Below are positions 44,811 to 56,719 of a stretch of 64,000 bases of DNA, piece by piece; positions within the stretch are counted from its first letter, which is position 1; each line of letters starts with the position of its first letter. The notes beneath the pieces are model-generated. The model had not been told where the DNA came from. It worked only from the letters and a program-made list of their open reading frames with translations, and ran no database searches. The DNA comes from Gnetum montanum (lineage: Eukaryota; Streptophyta; Gnetopsida; Gnetales; Gnetaceae), in the NCBI GenBank assembly GCA_015680685.1, contig MNCI01030542.1, positions 58,208 to 122,207 of the forward strand, given 5' to 3'. The position numbers and the translations under genes are program-made.

Positions 44811-45678
44811 TAATGAGCAGCAAGTAGTCCCTATGCCCAACCATACAAATCACAAGTGTTACACTAGCGATTCGATCGAATTCTGTGGACTTTGCTCCTA
44901 AATGCACTGATGGGCAAAGAGAGTGACTTAGAGACGTGATCATTGTCTTCTTGGCTATACTTGTGTTAATTCACTTGTATGGTTAAGTGTAAGGCAAGGC
45001 ACATGATTTTTATGTATATTTTATATTTTATTTGATTTAATTTAAGTGTAAAACAAAGGTAATTAATTATAAATTAACTAATTAACTATCTAATGTATTC
45101 ATCTAACTATCCTAACATAAGCATCCAGGCCCACCCTCTGTGCACATTCTGAACTTGTCATAAGCACTACTAGGTTACTAAGTGTTAGGCTATTAGGCGA
45201 ACCAAGCAATAACACTATTGGGATTACCAAGCATTAAGGTATGTTTGAGGTGGTTGTACTTATGTGTTATTATTAAGTGCATTAATTAATTAAAAAAATG
45301 AATGTAAAATGCATAAGTCATAAAGTGCATGAAAGGAACCATTAAACTACTTTTAAGTGCTATAAGGAGTTCTAAGAATCTCGTCTTTATTGCCGACACA
45401 TCAAAGTGTTTAGGTACATTGATGTTTGAATAAGGATATGTACAATCCTTAAAATTTTTGTTGCGGACACTTATAAAATATTCTAACTCTTATGGAAGAA
45501 AACTGTAAGGACTTAGCTACTCTACTAACTTAACGTATCATAAATGCAGTGGGTATGTGCATTTATATAGGCAAGACTAGATAATGTGTTGATGCATCTA
45601 ACCATGCATCGACAAGGCTACGTTAATGGCGTTACGTTGACGCATGCTCGTCGATGCAACTTGTCAAATGATTCATCA
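44811..45678 (-). repeat. AT3 3' LTR
   Basis: About 868 bp, related to the AT1 LTR (TAATGAGCAGCAAGTAGTCC against TGATGAGCGACGAAGTACCC) and ending ATTCATCA. A TATA-like CTATATAAAT lies at 45570-45561. Upstream of it (45590-45665) are short palindromic or inverted GATGCATC, CATGCATCGAC and TCGATGCAAC motifs instead of the AT1 GATATC array. The polypurine tract follows at 45679-45687. Confidence 0.85.
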
Positions 45679-45999
45679 TACCCCCACAACTAAATGAAAA
45701 CTCATCCTCAAGTGAACAAAAATAAGATCAATCTTCTTACAAAATTGGGAAGGTATGGAATTATTGACTGACAGACTCTAATTGACTAACCCTAGTGTCA
45801 AATTATACCAAATTACAAAAACTACAAAAATGGGTATCCTAGAGAACAAAATTAGACATCCTTACAAGAATGAACAGTAGGAACCCTCTGGTTGTCGAAG
45901 ACAAGATGGAGATCAAATAGTGCCAAGAGGTGGAGGCTCTTGGGATGCTGAGGGATCTTCACCAGGCTCTAGCACATGTGGTAGTCGCAGTTGAGGCTA

Positions 46000-48570
46000 A
46001 GGCTATGGCTGTCCTACTATAGCTACTGCTTCTGGTAGAAGACAAAAAGCATTTAGAAATGCTTTTATCTTCTCCTCCTTACTCTATGGATCGTACATGA
46101 TTTACGTGACTTTACCAATGTGGGCTAGTATGGGAACATCCCACAGATAGGGCATTGTTGGGAACAACTCCTTCACATTGAAAAACCATGTTACAAATTG
46201 TTTACATTCCACATTGAACATCTTTAGAAGTTTTTGCAGCTCATGGTAGTCATTCATCCTCCTGGCCAAATTCTTAGCAACCAATCATTGATTTGTAAAT
46301 TGGCTCCTAAGAACTTCAAGCTTAGCATTAGTTGTTTTGAGATTTTGCTTAGTGTCCCTATGGTGCTTGAACTTGACCTCATAGAGGAGGTACGAGTTGG
46401 TCACTTGTTTCTCCAACTTAGACCTTGGCCCACCTACTGTTAGCATTGCCAAGTTTTCATAGCAGAGATTGGCAAGCTCCATATATTTTGTCATTTTCTT
46501 AATCTGCAACACCTTTAGGTGAATCTCTACTTTGTTATAGGCATTCAAATTATCATAGATTGGTTGCCATACATCACCTATTTGTTGGAGTTGTTGAAGG
46601 GCCTCGTTCATCTTCACCTTGGCCAATTGAATCTCCTTCTTGTTCACCTCCTTGAGGAACCCCACATGGTCCTTGTAATGGTTTTTCACCCATTCAGATT
46701 TTAGAGCCTCATTTTTCTAGGTGGCTACCTTAATGGTTNAAGAGCTTTTGATAAGGACATGTCAAAGACCACCATCTCTTTAGCATTCTAAGGCTCTTTT
46801 AATCAATTTTGAAGCTACAGGAAAGCTTCATCCCATGTGATAGCTTAGTTCAGAATGGTGGGATTGGCCTATTGGGCTCTTAGTTATACAACCTCGGTAG
46901 CCAACTATTGGTTTTTAGTGATGGTTGACTCAAGTTGGACATTTGCTATGATGAGCTTACCCTTGGTTTCCACTAGCTCTAATTGGGTTGTAGTGATTCC
47001 TTTTGGAAGATCAAAGATCTCTGGAAGTGGTTACCTAGTTCCCACTAGTTGGTTTAACACTTCCTCATGTTGGGCTACGCTTAGCCTCTCGTTCTGTACT
47101 CTTGCAAAAGCCTGCACATCCTTGAGTGCAGTAATGTTTAGCATGGTTGTTGTAGGATCATTGAGTGCTTTAGTCACTTTCTCGACCACCACCTTTGTCG
47201 TTGTTTCCTATTCATGGTGCTGCATCACCAAGATGTAGCCCCCTCGCCCTCCTCCAAGCACACCAAGAAGGTTGCAATGTTTCTAGTAATTTCTAGGAAC
47301 TCTTGTTACCTAGGGATGGAAACAATAACCTCTTGGATGCTTGAATTTGATCTTGTGGGCCCCTAAGTTATTTGGGTTGAAAACAACAAGGTAGTCTCTT
47401 CTAGTCAGCTGATGGTTTGAGTGACTTCGTTGAGGTGGCTCAATGCTAGCTAGTAAACTAATAGTTCTCCCCCACATGGCTCTCCTTGCTGCTATTGCAT
47501 TATTTGCTCATAGATTTTCCTCATGCGTTTAATAACTGCACAAGCCTTCGATGTTATCTCTCTAGTGGATGGTGGTGGTGTCTACTCCTCTTCAAGTAGC
47601 TTAGATGTTTCTTTGTCCTTCATCATCTTCTACTAGGAAGTGGTAGGAGCATGACATAGTATATCATTCATGTAATGGGCTATGCATCCCCTTTTGCAAA
47701 TTTTATGAATTAGGTATGGGAAGGGAAGTATCTTCCTTCCTTGCTCATTTTCTTTAAAGTGCTTCTCAATCTCTAGGAAGATGAGCTGAGGGAGTTTGAT
47801 AGGGAATCTACCACTTAGAGCGGTGCATGCATAGGTAGAGAAGGAAGTGACTTTTCTTGGCCTCACTATTGGATTTAGGTGATAGGTTGAAATCTTGAAG
47901 TAAACTCTCTCTACCTTGGTAAGTGCACCATACTCTTTACAATCCATCCCATAGCACCATTGGACCCATTCCTTTTTGACCTCCAAGTCTTCTTGTGTGA
48001 AAATTTCAACCAAGGTTGCCCTAGTGTTAGGTAGTCTGAGGGCCTATACAATGGCTTCAACCAAATAGGACACACTGATGTCCTTCATCATGACTATGGC
48101 ATCTGCTTATTGATCATTCCAAAAAAGATAGGTTTTTCCCATGTATCACTCCCTGTTGAAAGTGAGGATGGGCCACATGGGTGACCCCTATAGTTAATTT
48201 TTGACCTTTTCTGATGTTAAGTCCAAGAAGGCACCAAAGTTAAGTTCTTGGAGAATTGAACTTTAGACCTCCTTGGAATACATTCGTTCAAGGAAGGCAT
48301 TAGTCAATATGACCTCTAGACTTGGCCTCGGCTATGGAATCTCATCATGTTATGACTGGCCAATCTCTATTGTGGGAATTTGATGGACAGACTCCACTTC
48401 AAGCTCCTCCTGAAGAGGCCTTGTTGCATGTGTTTCAACTTCTCCTTCTTGAGGCTATTGTGGTTGTTGGCCCCTTCATCCTCTTGGCTGCTTCTCACTT
48501 GGTTAAGATGGTCCTTTGCCTTGTGGTCTCTTTGGTGCCATTTGTGGTCACAAACATAACAAAGGATTAG
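46000..48570 (-). pseudogene. AT3 env-position ORF, plant-transposon-protein-like with coiled coil
   Basis: A decayed minus-strand ORF of roughly 850 codons lies between integrase and the 3' LTR. The best open piece (47633-48013, 126 codons) includes WVQWCYGMDCKEYGALTKV, LSGRFPIKLPQLIFLEIEKH and ILPFPYLIHKICKRG. The last two phrases resemble the C-terminal half of the domain called putative plant transposon protein in angiosperms. Piece 46285-46689 is Lys/Gln/Leu-rich and coiled-coil-like (EIQLAKVKMNEALQQLQQI). No signal peptide or membrane segment was seen, so an envelope role is not supported. An ambiguous base lies at 46739. Confidence 0.55.
46739..46739. other. Single ambiguous base (N)
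   Basis: One N interrupts the AT3 env-position ORF. No duplication is visible on either side, unlike the N at 59753. Confidence 0.95.
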
Positions 48571-48599
48571 TATTTCCATGTGTAACTTTAATACTCTTG

Positions 48600-50400
48600 A
48601 TGCCTTTCTTCTTTTGGATAAGTTACACTTAGGGTAGTTGTGAGCATGGTAGATTGATTAGCTTATTAATATTTCATTCATTTAGCAATCTAAGTTTATT
48701 GATGAGGTTTAACTAAATGTGGATTAGATATTTTTAATATTATTTTATTAGTTAAACATTGAAAAGTTAGAAAAATTTTTCATTAGAAACCATAGGTTTG
48801 TAGCTCCCACAACATAAAGCTCATCTTTGGTAACTTGAGGGTTAAAGAACAAGGTGAATTAGACAAGTGGTAGGCAAATTATGGCACTTGGAAGATGTGC
48901 TAGGCTTAGAAAAATGCAAAAACTTCCCTACTGTTACGAGGAAAATGTGAAAATTTGGCTAAGTATGGATGCACATATATACTATTTTTTCCTTGCATCG
49001 ATGTGTTTGGCTGCATCAACAGGGATGCATTGATGCAACTGTAGGCCAAAATTTTCATTTGAAAAACTAAGTATGGAAAAAGAGTTTTGCAATGAATTTG
49101 AAGTCTAGAGGAAGCTAGAAAAGCCTAGAATAAGGACAAATCATGAATAGGACTTAGAGTACATTGGGAAAAAGAGATTTAGACGGAGTTTGAAAGTCAA
49201 AGAGTGCAAAAACTGGATGTTCTGAAGTGAGAAAAATGGATTTGAAAGAAAAAATGACTAAGGGATAAGAAGTTTAACCCTCTAGACCAAGGAGTATGTA
49301 AGTGGGTCCTTCCCATAGTAGACACATGCCTTTAATGCCCTTGCATACCCTTATACCAAGGAGTCTGTGGACCCCAAGGATGATTAATGACCATGAATGG
49401 TTAAAAATTGAACCACACAAGAAACCATCAAAGAATTAAGACATATCAAAATGAACACATTGATTAAAATGCTAATAGACAGTGAGAGGGGAAATGAATT
49501 GAAGTGATGAGGTGAGGGGAGAGAATGGGATGGAATTTGTAATTAAGGTGACTTGGAAGCATCACATCCTTAGTTAGAATTAAGACCATCCACTTCAAGT
49601 GACTTTGCATTGGCACTTTGAGACCATTCGACCCCCTAGGTCCCATGAATACCCCCAAAGATCATCCACCATTCCAAATAAAGAAGAAAAGAAAAGCAAG
49701 AAGTAAAGAGGGTTGTCTCTAGGCATGTCTAACATGTCTTTCTAGCCCAATAACCAGTGCTTGTAGCCCATTATTTCATCTACAGGATGTGCTTTGAATT
49801 CCCATGTTTTTTTATTCTTTTTTTATGGGAACCACACCATGCAAGGACATTACTTTCTATTATTGGTCAAACTTAGGAATGGTGAGGAATCAATGAGAAT
49901 GCTTATAAAAATATAGACGATTAGGTAGGTACAAAGGGCGACGAGTTCCCTTGAAGCCACACCCTTGTCAATTCCACTTAGTTTGTTCCAAGTCTGGAAG
50001 GTACCAAGACCACAAATTCTCTCTTTTTAAAAGTTTTATAAAGAAAGGGCCTCATACTTCCAAAATAAGAGAACACCATAGAGTTGAGTGGAATGGATAG
50101 ATGTCATGAGCTTACTACTTGTTATCATGAGAAAACCAATGTTCCATCAATCAATGTTAAAACTCAATGATCAAATCAAATCATTAAGCAATCAACTAAG
50201 AACTATAATTTAATGATCCACCATCAATTAGTGGGTGTGTTTGACACCAAGTCCTGATGGCAATAAAAAAGAAATAGTCACATAAGACCATTCAAAATAA
50301 AGTAAGATATAAAGAAAAATGCAAAATATCCAAGAAAATAGAAAACATATAAAAATGATGTAAAACAAAATATTGAAAAACTAAGGAGCCACTTGTAGGA
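48600..50400. other. AT3 3' non-coding block
   Basis: 49240-50400 is collinear with AT1 2500-3670 (for example ACATGCCTTTAATGCCCT and GGGAACCACACCATGCAA). No gene is seen. At 48965-49060 short inverted motifs of the GCATCGATG and GATGCATTGATGC type recur, like those in the AT3 U3. Confidence 0.6.
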
Positions 50401-51650
50401 TGCTAGCATGAGTGGCTATCTCCCCCATGAATGAGTCAGAAAGGGAAGATCCAAAAATTGAGTGATATTGTCCATCAATTAAGGCATTATTCTCACTAGT
50501 TGTTCTTGTCTTCTAGAAAGGTTTAAGTTATTGGATGTTAACTAATAACCTCTTATTTGGACTAGCAAGATGGTATATCATCATGACACTAGATGGGAAA
50601 ATTTCATTTATAATGTAAAGGCCCTCCCATAACATTTGAAATTTTTTTCATTGAGGTCCATGCATGAGGTTCCAGTAGAGTACCTTATCTCATAGCTGAA
50701 ATTTTACTTTTCTTATCTTAAGGTCATGACATTATTTGTTATGTGCCTTATGTGCTTCATTTAATGACAAGGTTACTAATATATTCTCGTCTAGCATGTT
50801 GAGATTCATCAGTCTTTCTATTTAGGCTAGACTTAGGCCCAAGTCTAGATCATAAGCTGTTGAAAGTGTACAAAGCCCAACTTGGATGGGAAGAGTTAGA
50901 AGTTTCCTATACACTAACTCATAGGGAGAATACCTAATAGGAAGTTTCCACATTGAATGATAAGCCCAAAGAGCATCATTGAGTTTACTACTCTAGTCCT
51001 TCCTATATTTACTAACTATTCTTGTTAGTATTTTGGTAATTTCCCTATTGATGACCTCAGCTTGACAGTTGACTTGGGGTTTGCATGGAGTTGTTAATTT
51101 ATGTTCAACCCCCAAATGTTACATGAGCTTTGTAAAAATGGCATGAGTATAGTAGGTTCCATTATCTAAATTAGTGTTCATGGCACACCAAACCTATTGA
51201 CAAGATTTTGTTTTATAAATAGTGCTACTGTAGAGGATGAATAATCAGTGACGGAAATGCCTTCAATCCATTTCATATAGTAATCAATAGCTATGATGAT
51301 GTATGAATTTCCATTTGACATGGGGTTCATGGGCCCCCATGAAGTCAATCCCTCAATTATCGAAAAGCTCTAATGCTTGGATCCACTATTGAGGCTCTTT
51401 CATGTGTGCGGTCATCCCCCCATCATGTTGGCATCTATCATAGGAACAAAAAAGTGATGGGCATCCCTGAAGATTAGGGGCCAATAATATCCTACCATGA
51501 GGATCTTAATGACCATCCTCTTTCCAACAAAGTGGCTCCCACAAGGACCTTCATGTGCATATTGGAGGACTCGAAGTTGATTTACACTAGGGACACACCA
51601 TCATACTAGGCCATTTGTACAACTCTTGTAGAGGTTGTCATTGATTTCCA
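50400..51650 (-). pseudogene. AT3 integrase
   Basis: Collinear with AT1 3671-4940. The GHP-like and DNGTHF-like regions are recognisable by nucleotide alignment only. Stops occur every 20-60 codons and no long frame remains. The zinc-finger region lies near 51430-51640. Confidence 0.7.
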
Positions 51651-51699
51651 GAAAGTGTTTGGCCTGATGAAGAAATTGATGTTTCTTCTTGTGATTCCA

Positions 51700-53430
51700 T
51701 TTCTTTAACATCTCCTTTGTGAGTAGATAGGAGAGGATGTTATCATACCAGTTTGTTTTCTTAGGATCTTGAGCATTAACAATACTAGCAAAGAGAAGTT
51801 CATCAAGAACTTGATCAGATAGTGGGCTCTTGTCTCATCTTAACCGAGACAAGTGGTCAACCATCACATTCTCAGTCCCTTTTTGATCAACTATCATCAA
51901 ATCAAACTTCTAAAGGATCACTAGCCACCATATGCCATGAGGGCTCATTGTTGGCTTGTTCATCAAGAACTAGATGACATTGTGATTGACGTGCACAAAC
52001 AATTTGTGTCCAAGCACATAGTGCCTAAATTTCTCCAACACATACACCACTACCATGAGCTCCTTTTTAGTGATGGTGTAGTTTAGTTGTACACCTACAA
52101 TGCTTCTACTTGCACAGTGGATGTAGTATGGATGTTTCTGGTCATCCATTTATGTAAGCATAACTCCTAATGAATAGTTTGATGCATCTATCATAATGTG
52201 AAATGGCTTGGACCAGTTTGGTGCTCATAGTATTGGAATTTCTATGAGTTTTTGCTTCAACTTTTGGAATGCATTCTCACATTCCTTGGTCCAGACGAAT
52301 GGTGCATCTTTCTTTGTAAGCTCCACCAATGACTTGGTGATCTTTGAGAAGTTTTTGATGAAGCTCTTGTAGTACCTGGTGTGGTCAAAGAATGACCTCA
52401 CATCTTTCACTATTTTCAATTATCTAGTTATTCCTTGGATGAACGTTATTTTCTCTAGGTCCACCTTGATCCCTTTGTTTGAAATTCAATGCTCCAAGAT
52501 AATACCCTCTTAGATCATTAGATGGCACTTCTACCAATTGAGTCGTAAGTTATTCTCCATACACCTTTAAAGCACTAGCTCAAGGTAATCCAATGGTTGC
52601 TCAAAGGTAGCCTTGTAGGTAGAGAATTCATCTATAAAGACTTCTACCCTGCTATCAATCTATTGTTGGAAGATGCTTAGGACCAACCGTTGAAATGTCA
52701 TGGAAGCATTGCATAGGTCCAAGGGTATCTTCCTATATGCAAAAGTTTTCTAGGAACTTGTGAATGTTGTCTTGGCCTAGTCCTTTGGTGCTATTTGAAT
52801 TTGGTTATAGCCACTATAACCATTTAGAAAGCTATAGTAATAATGCCCCGCAATGGTGTCTAACATTTGGTTTACCAATGGCAATAGAAAATGGTCTTTG
52901 TAATTTTCCATATTGAATAGTCAGAAGTCTCTACAAACTCTCCACTTTTCTTTTTTCTTGGATATAATAACAAGGGGGCTAACCCACTTTCTATTCACAA
53001 TTGGGTAGATGAACCTAGTATTGAGGAGTTATTCAATCTCCTCTTTAACAATTTGCATGAGTTTTAGGTTCAAGCATCTTTGAAACTATCTCTTTGGTTG
53101 GATGGAGAAGTTTGTATAAATTCTGTGCTGGCATATCCTAGGATCAATTTCTATAATTTCATTATATGACCAAGCAAAGGTTGTTGGCCATTTTTTCATA
53201 ACTTCCAACAACTTCTTTTTCTATTTTGAAGGAAGTGTGGCATTGATAATTACTGACTTGCCATTGTTCAAAAATTCATATTCCATTCATTTTGGTAGAG
53301 ACTTTAATTCAAGGGGTTCTTGTTTAAAAGTCTCTAGGATCTTCAACTCTCCCCAATTGATCTCACTTTGTGCATCAGAATGTTAGCGATGAAGCTACTC
53401 AAACTTATCCATTCTTTCAACATAGAAGCT
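51700..53430 (-). pseudogene. AT3 reverse transcriptase and RNase H
   Basis: Frame 52225-52419 keeps the thumb (VRSFFDHTRYYKSFIKNF). The catalytic box at about 52617-52637 reads VFIDEFSTY, so the second aspartate of the MDD motif is changed to Glu. RNase H occupies 51800-52220. The palm N-terminus and linker run to about 53430. Compared with AT1, many C/G positions have become T/A. Confidence 0.75.
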
Positions 53431-53599
53431 ATTGAGGCTATTAGTTAGTTCCATGCATACTTTTAATCTAGCCTCATCATTTATTAATAGCTACTAGGTA
53501 CCCTCCTATTTAGTGGCTATTGCATATAGGCACCTTTGAATTTTTATCATCTCTACACACTAACTACATGCTTGAAGGAATGTACCTTTGATGATCCAT

Positions 53600-53990
53600 T
53601 ATTGTTGCACGTAGTGGCACCTTATGGCACTATACACGATGCATGGAACTATTTTCTTCTTGATCTTTTAAAATTTATTTTCCCTAGAAATCTCTAAGAA
53701 AACGTCTCAGATCCCTAACCTTGCATCGATGGTGCTCAACCATGCTCTCCCCATCATGATAGGAAAGTCCACTTTATAGTTCTCCACATGGATTACTAGA
53801 AAATCAACAAGATAGGACCACCCACACATGGTGGTCATGATGTCCCCTCCCAATCCCAAAAGAATAGTCATGGATTGGTTTGCCAACTCTAGTTTGATGT
53901 TGTTCATTTTCAAGGGAGATAGGTTCCAGGCTTTGTACATATCTTGTAAAATGAAGTTAACTCTAGAACCTGTAATCAAAAGACCCTTAC
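53600..53990 (-). pseudogene. AT3 protease
   Basis: Frame 53707-53979 reads ITGSRVNFILQDMYKAWNLS, LELANQSMTILLG and FPIMMGRAWLSTIDARLGI. The catalytic triad appears as ITG, with the essential Asp replaced, so the protease would be dead even if translated. Confidence 0.75.
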
Positions 53991-54059
53991 ATGGTTCATT
54001 TTTGGTAATATATATGTAGATAAGATGACTCCTAGATTAGATCTCTTTTTGAGAAGATT

Positions 54060-55490
54060 ACCATCCTTGATCTAATCTATGACTGCATGGATTAACATGA
54101 CAATGTACAACTTGGGAGTACTTTGATTTGAAGGTGACTCGATAGAAATTTTAGTGGTTAAGGTAATAGGGTTAATAGCCATAGGTATTTGTGAGGACTT
54201 CATGGGGCTATTAATTTTGAAGAATGGCATTTTGTGAGGCTTAGATTTAGGACCACTTGTATGAGAAGCTAGCTGCAAGTTTACGGTCCTCATGACATTT
54301 CTTTGTTGTGGCTATGTAGGTGTCTAATCCTACATGGACAGAGCACATGGAAGAGGTATAGAGGATGATGGTGTAGGAGTGGATGGGTGTTGAGGAGGAT
54401 AGAAAGGAAATGAAGACTTCCCCCTTGGTGAAGGTGCTCTATAGTACTTTGAAGGGTAGTAGTGGTGGGGAAGGGAAGCATGACTAGAAGAGTCATGTGG
54501 AGAGATCTATTGATGAATGTAATACCCATAAGAATTAGGTTGACAATAAGAGTATTACTACCCTAGAGGTGGCATCCCCCATAATTGTGAATGTTGCCAT
54601 TGCTAGTATTGTTCTTGAGGCTAAGGAAACACTCCACTTGGATAGTAGGCTTGTTGGTGGAATTATTGCTGATAGTTTCCTTGTAGATAAGGAAACCTCC
54701 TGGGTGCTTATCATTTTGTCAATCTAGGATTTAAAGCATACATCTTAGATTCTTGTAAGTGTAACAATATAGGGAAACATCCCTTGGGATATTCATATTG
54801 GTAGATGTCACACCCATTATCATCATATTTTGAATCTACAACCTCCTCTTATCTTTGCAATATTCCTGTTTAGAGTATCCTTCTTCTTTCTTCATTTACA
54901 ACCCCTTCATCCTTGATCTCTACATTCTTTGTAATCTTTAGAGAATTTTGAAACTTCTCATCCAATGAGTCTTGCATCTTATCAACCTTAGCTAATATTT
55001 TACTAATTTTTTTTAAATTGGTAAGGTTTTCCTCTACATCACTTCATCAAGTGATGTCTCCTCTTCATTTTCACAGAAATGGACCTCCCTCTTGTGAATG
55101 GAGGGATCTCTGTTGTACTTCTTTGTACTATTCCATTTTTTCAACTCTCCTTCCTCTTTGGTTCAATGAGCCTTTGGATTTGATGGGTCCTTAGCTTAGA
55201 AAGTCTTCCTTGGGCATAGATCCTAAGGGTTCTTCTTATTTCAATCTTGAGCTCATCTATGATATGACATAGCTCATCCCTTTGAAAGTATCCATGGCCT
55301 GGTTATCAATGTAACAAAGAGTAGCACCTGCCCATGGATGCATCCAAGGACTCATGAGTGCCTTGTTTTTAGCCTTGGATTTGCCTCTATAAGTTGGATA
55401 CTCTAGAGTATGTTTGATAGTTTTCATTGAATAGCTCCAACATTGTACTCCATCTATGAATCGATTCTAGTTCCAAGGACTGATACTAAC
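54060..55490 (-). pseudogene. AT3 gag, truncated by AT4
   Basis: Collinear with AT1 7400-8790: the Pro-rich tail (54072-54529), the knuckle region (about 54770-54830) and the Arg/Glu-rich capsid-like region (55070-55330). The last readable residues are LELESIHRWSTMLELF, matching AT1 LELKSIRRWSTMLELF, and AT4 LTR sequence follows. Confidence 0.7.
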
Positions 55491-56258
55491 AAGTAAGCCA
55501 AAGTTTGGTGCTGAATTACCTTAATAGTTATTTTCGTTGTAGAGATTGTCACCTCATCTATGACTAACCCATGATTCATATCTGTAAAGGAACAATTCAA
55601 AGTCAAAAAGATCATCAAGGAAAATAACAATTAGATTTGAATTCAATTGAAAACACCACACTTATGACTATCACTCATAAGTAAAATCAACAAAGCTTCA
55701 CCTTAACTTCTAATATTAAGTTCAAAGATGAACTCAATTAATTAAACCAAATTGAAATTACATGAATTTATCATAAATATGGAAGATCACAAAGGAGATT
55801 TCACCTAAGTCATGATCCTACTTTGCTATCTTCATAGTGCAACAACTTCACAGCCTTCCTACATGAATGATTGTTGATTGACACAAAGCATCAATACTCT
55901 TTCTTAATAGTTTTAATACAAAAAAAAGGATTCAATTTGGTGTGGGTTTTCTCTTCAGTTTCTCTTCTCACTCATACATAGTCAAGGTTCTTATTTATAC
56001 TATGAAGGGATTTTACAATAATGTATAAAAATAATCATTTTGATAATTGATTGGCATTGAAGAATTCAATAACAATCAATTCAAATTTTTATCAAATTGA
56101 ATCACCAATATTAGAATCCTTGATATTAGTACAAATCATCATTTCTATGGAAATCGATATCTTGGATTCTTCTTGAGACTTACTTTGCCAAAATTCATGC
56201 TATTGATCCATATTGTGGTTACTGTGTGGATTGATCTAATTTCTATCGATCCCTATCA
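55481..56258 (-). repeat. AT4 3' LTR (probable)
   Basis: The right end CCCTATCA touches a polypurine tract (minus strand CGTGGGGG at 56259-56266), so the LTR begins TGATAGGG on the minus strand. TGATACTAAC at 55481 could be the matching left end. However, AT3 gag homology seems to reach 55490, so the left border is uncertain by about 10 bases. A TATA-like ATAGTATAAATAAG lies at about 55992-56009 on the minus strand. Confidence 0.65.
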
Positions 56259-56719
56259 CCCCCACGATTTCTTGTGATAAATAAGCTTAAAAGAGAAATT
56301 AGTACTTATCAATTTAAACTACAAAAATCGATTATCTTTGATAAATGAAGACATTTAAAAAATAAAAATAGTAGCTTATAACATTAAAAACTAAAGTAAT
56401 TTGGGATTTAACACAACCCCGACTAGCCTTTGGCCAATGCTTGGCCATAAAGACAAAAAATAAAAGAAAAACATTAATATATACACTTCGGTATAAAAAA
56501 AAGATGAATATGCTATTGCTATTTTCAGATATCTTTTCAACCATCTACAATTCAATACATTAAAACATATACATATACATTTAACCAAAAATATCATTAA
56601 CACTCATTGTTTAGTATCAAAAAATAACAAAACAAAATTTAAACTTATCCATTGTTGATAATGTTTACACAACCATTAAATAAACAATGAGATTAAATTT
56701 GAGACTTGCATCAAGCCTA

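Larger units (their letters stand above)
44811..55490 (-). mobile_element. AT3: Athila-like element with extra ORF, 5' end outside the window
   Basis: A minus-strand element with 3' LTR 44811-45678, polypurine tract, an env-position ORF (46.0-48.6 kb), a 3' non-coding block, integrase, RNase H, RT, protease and gag. Sequence is collinear with AT1 apart from the extra 3 kb. Gag is cut at about 55481-55491 by AT4, so the rest of gag and the 5' LTR should resume beyond AT4, outside the window. It is more decayed than AT1, with very frequent TAG, TGA and TAA. Confidence 0.88.

Noticed and set aside
46855-47238. 127-codon plus-strand frame rich in Ser, Val and Trp
   Set aside because: Antisense of the helical part of the AT3 env-position ORF. 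The composition is what the reverse of a Lys/Glu/Gln-rich helix gives.
48322-48570. 82-codon plus-strand frame with a hydrophobic end
   Set aside because: Antisense to the AT3 env-position ORF start. There is no independent support.
46000-48570. Retroviral-type envelope protein in AT3
   Set aside because: The position fits env, but no signal peptide, transmembrane segment or cleavage site was seen. The readable parts are helical and plant-transposon-protein-like.
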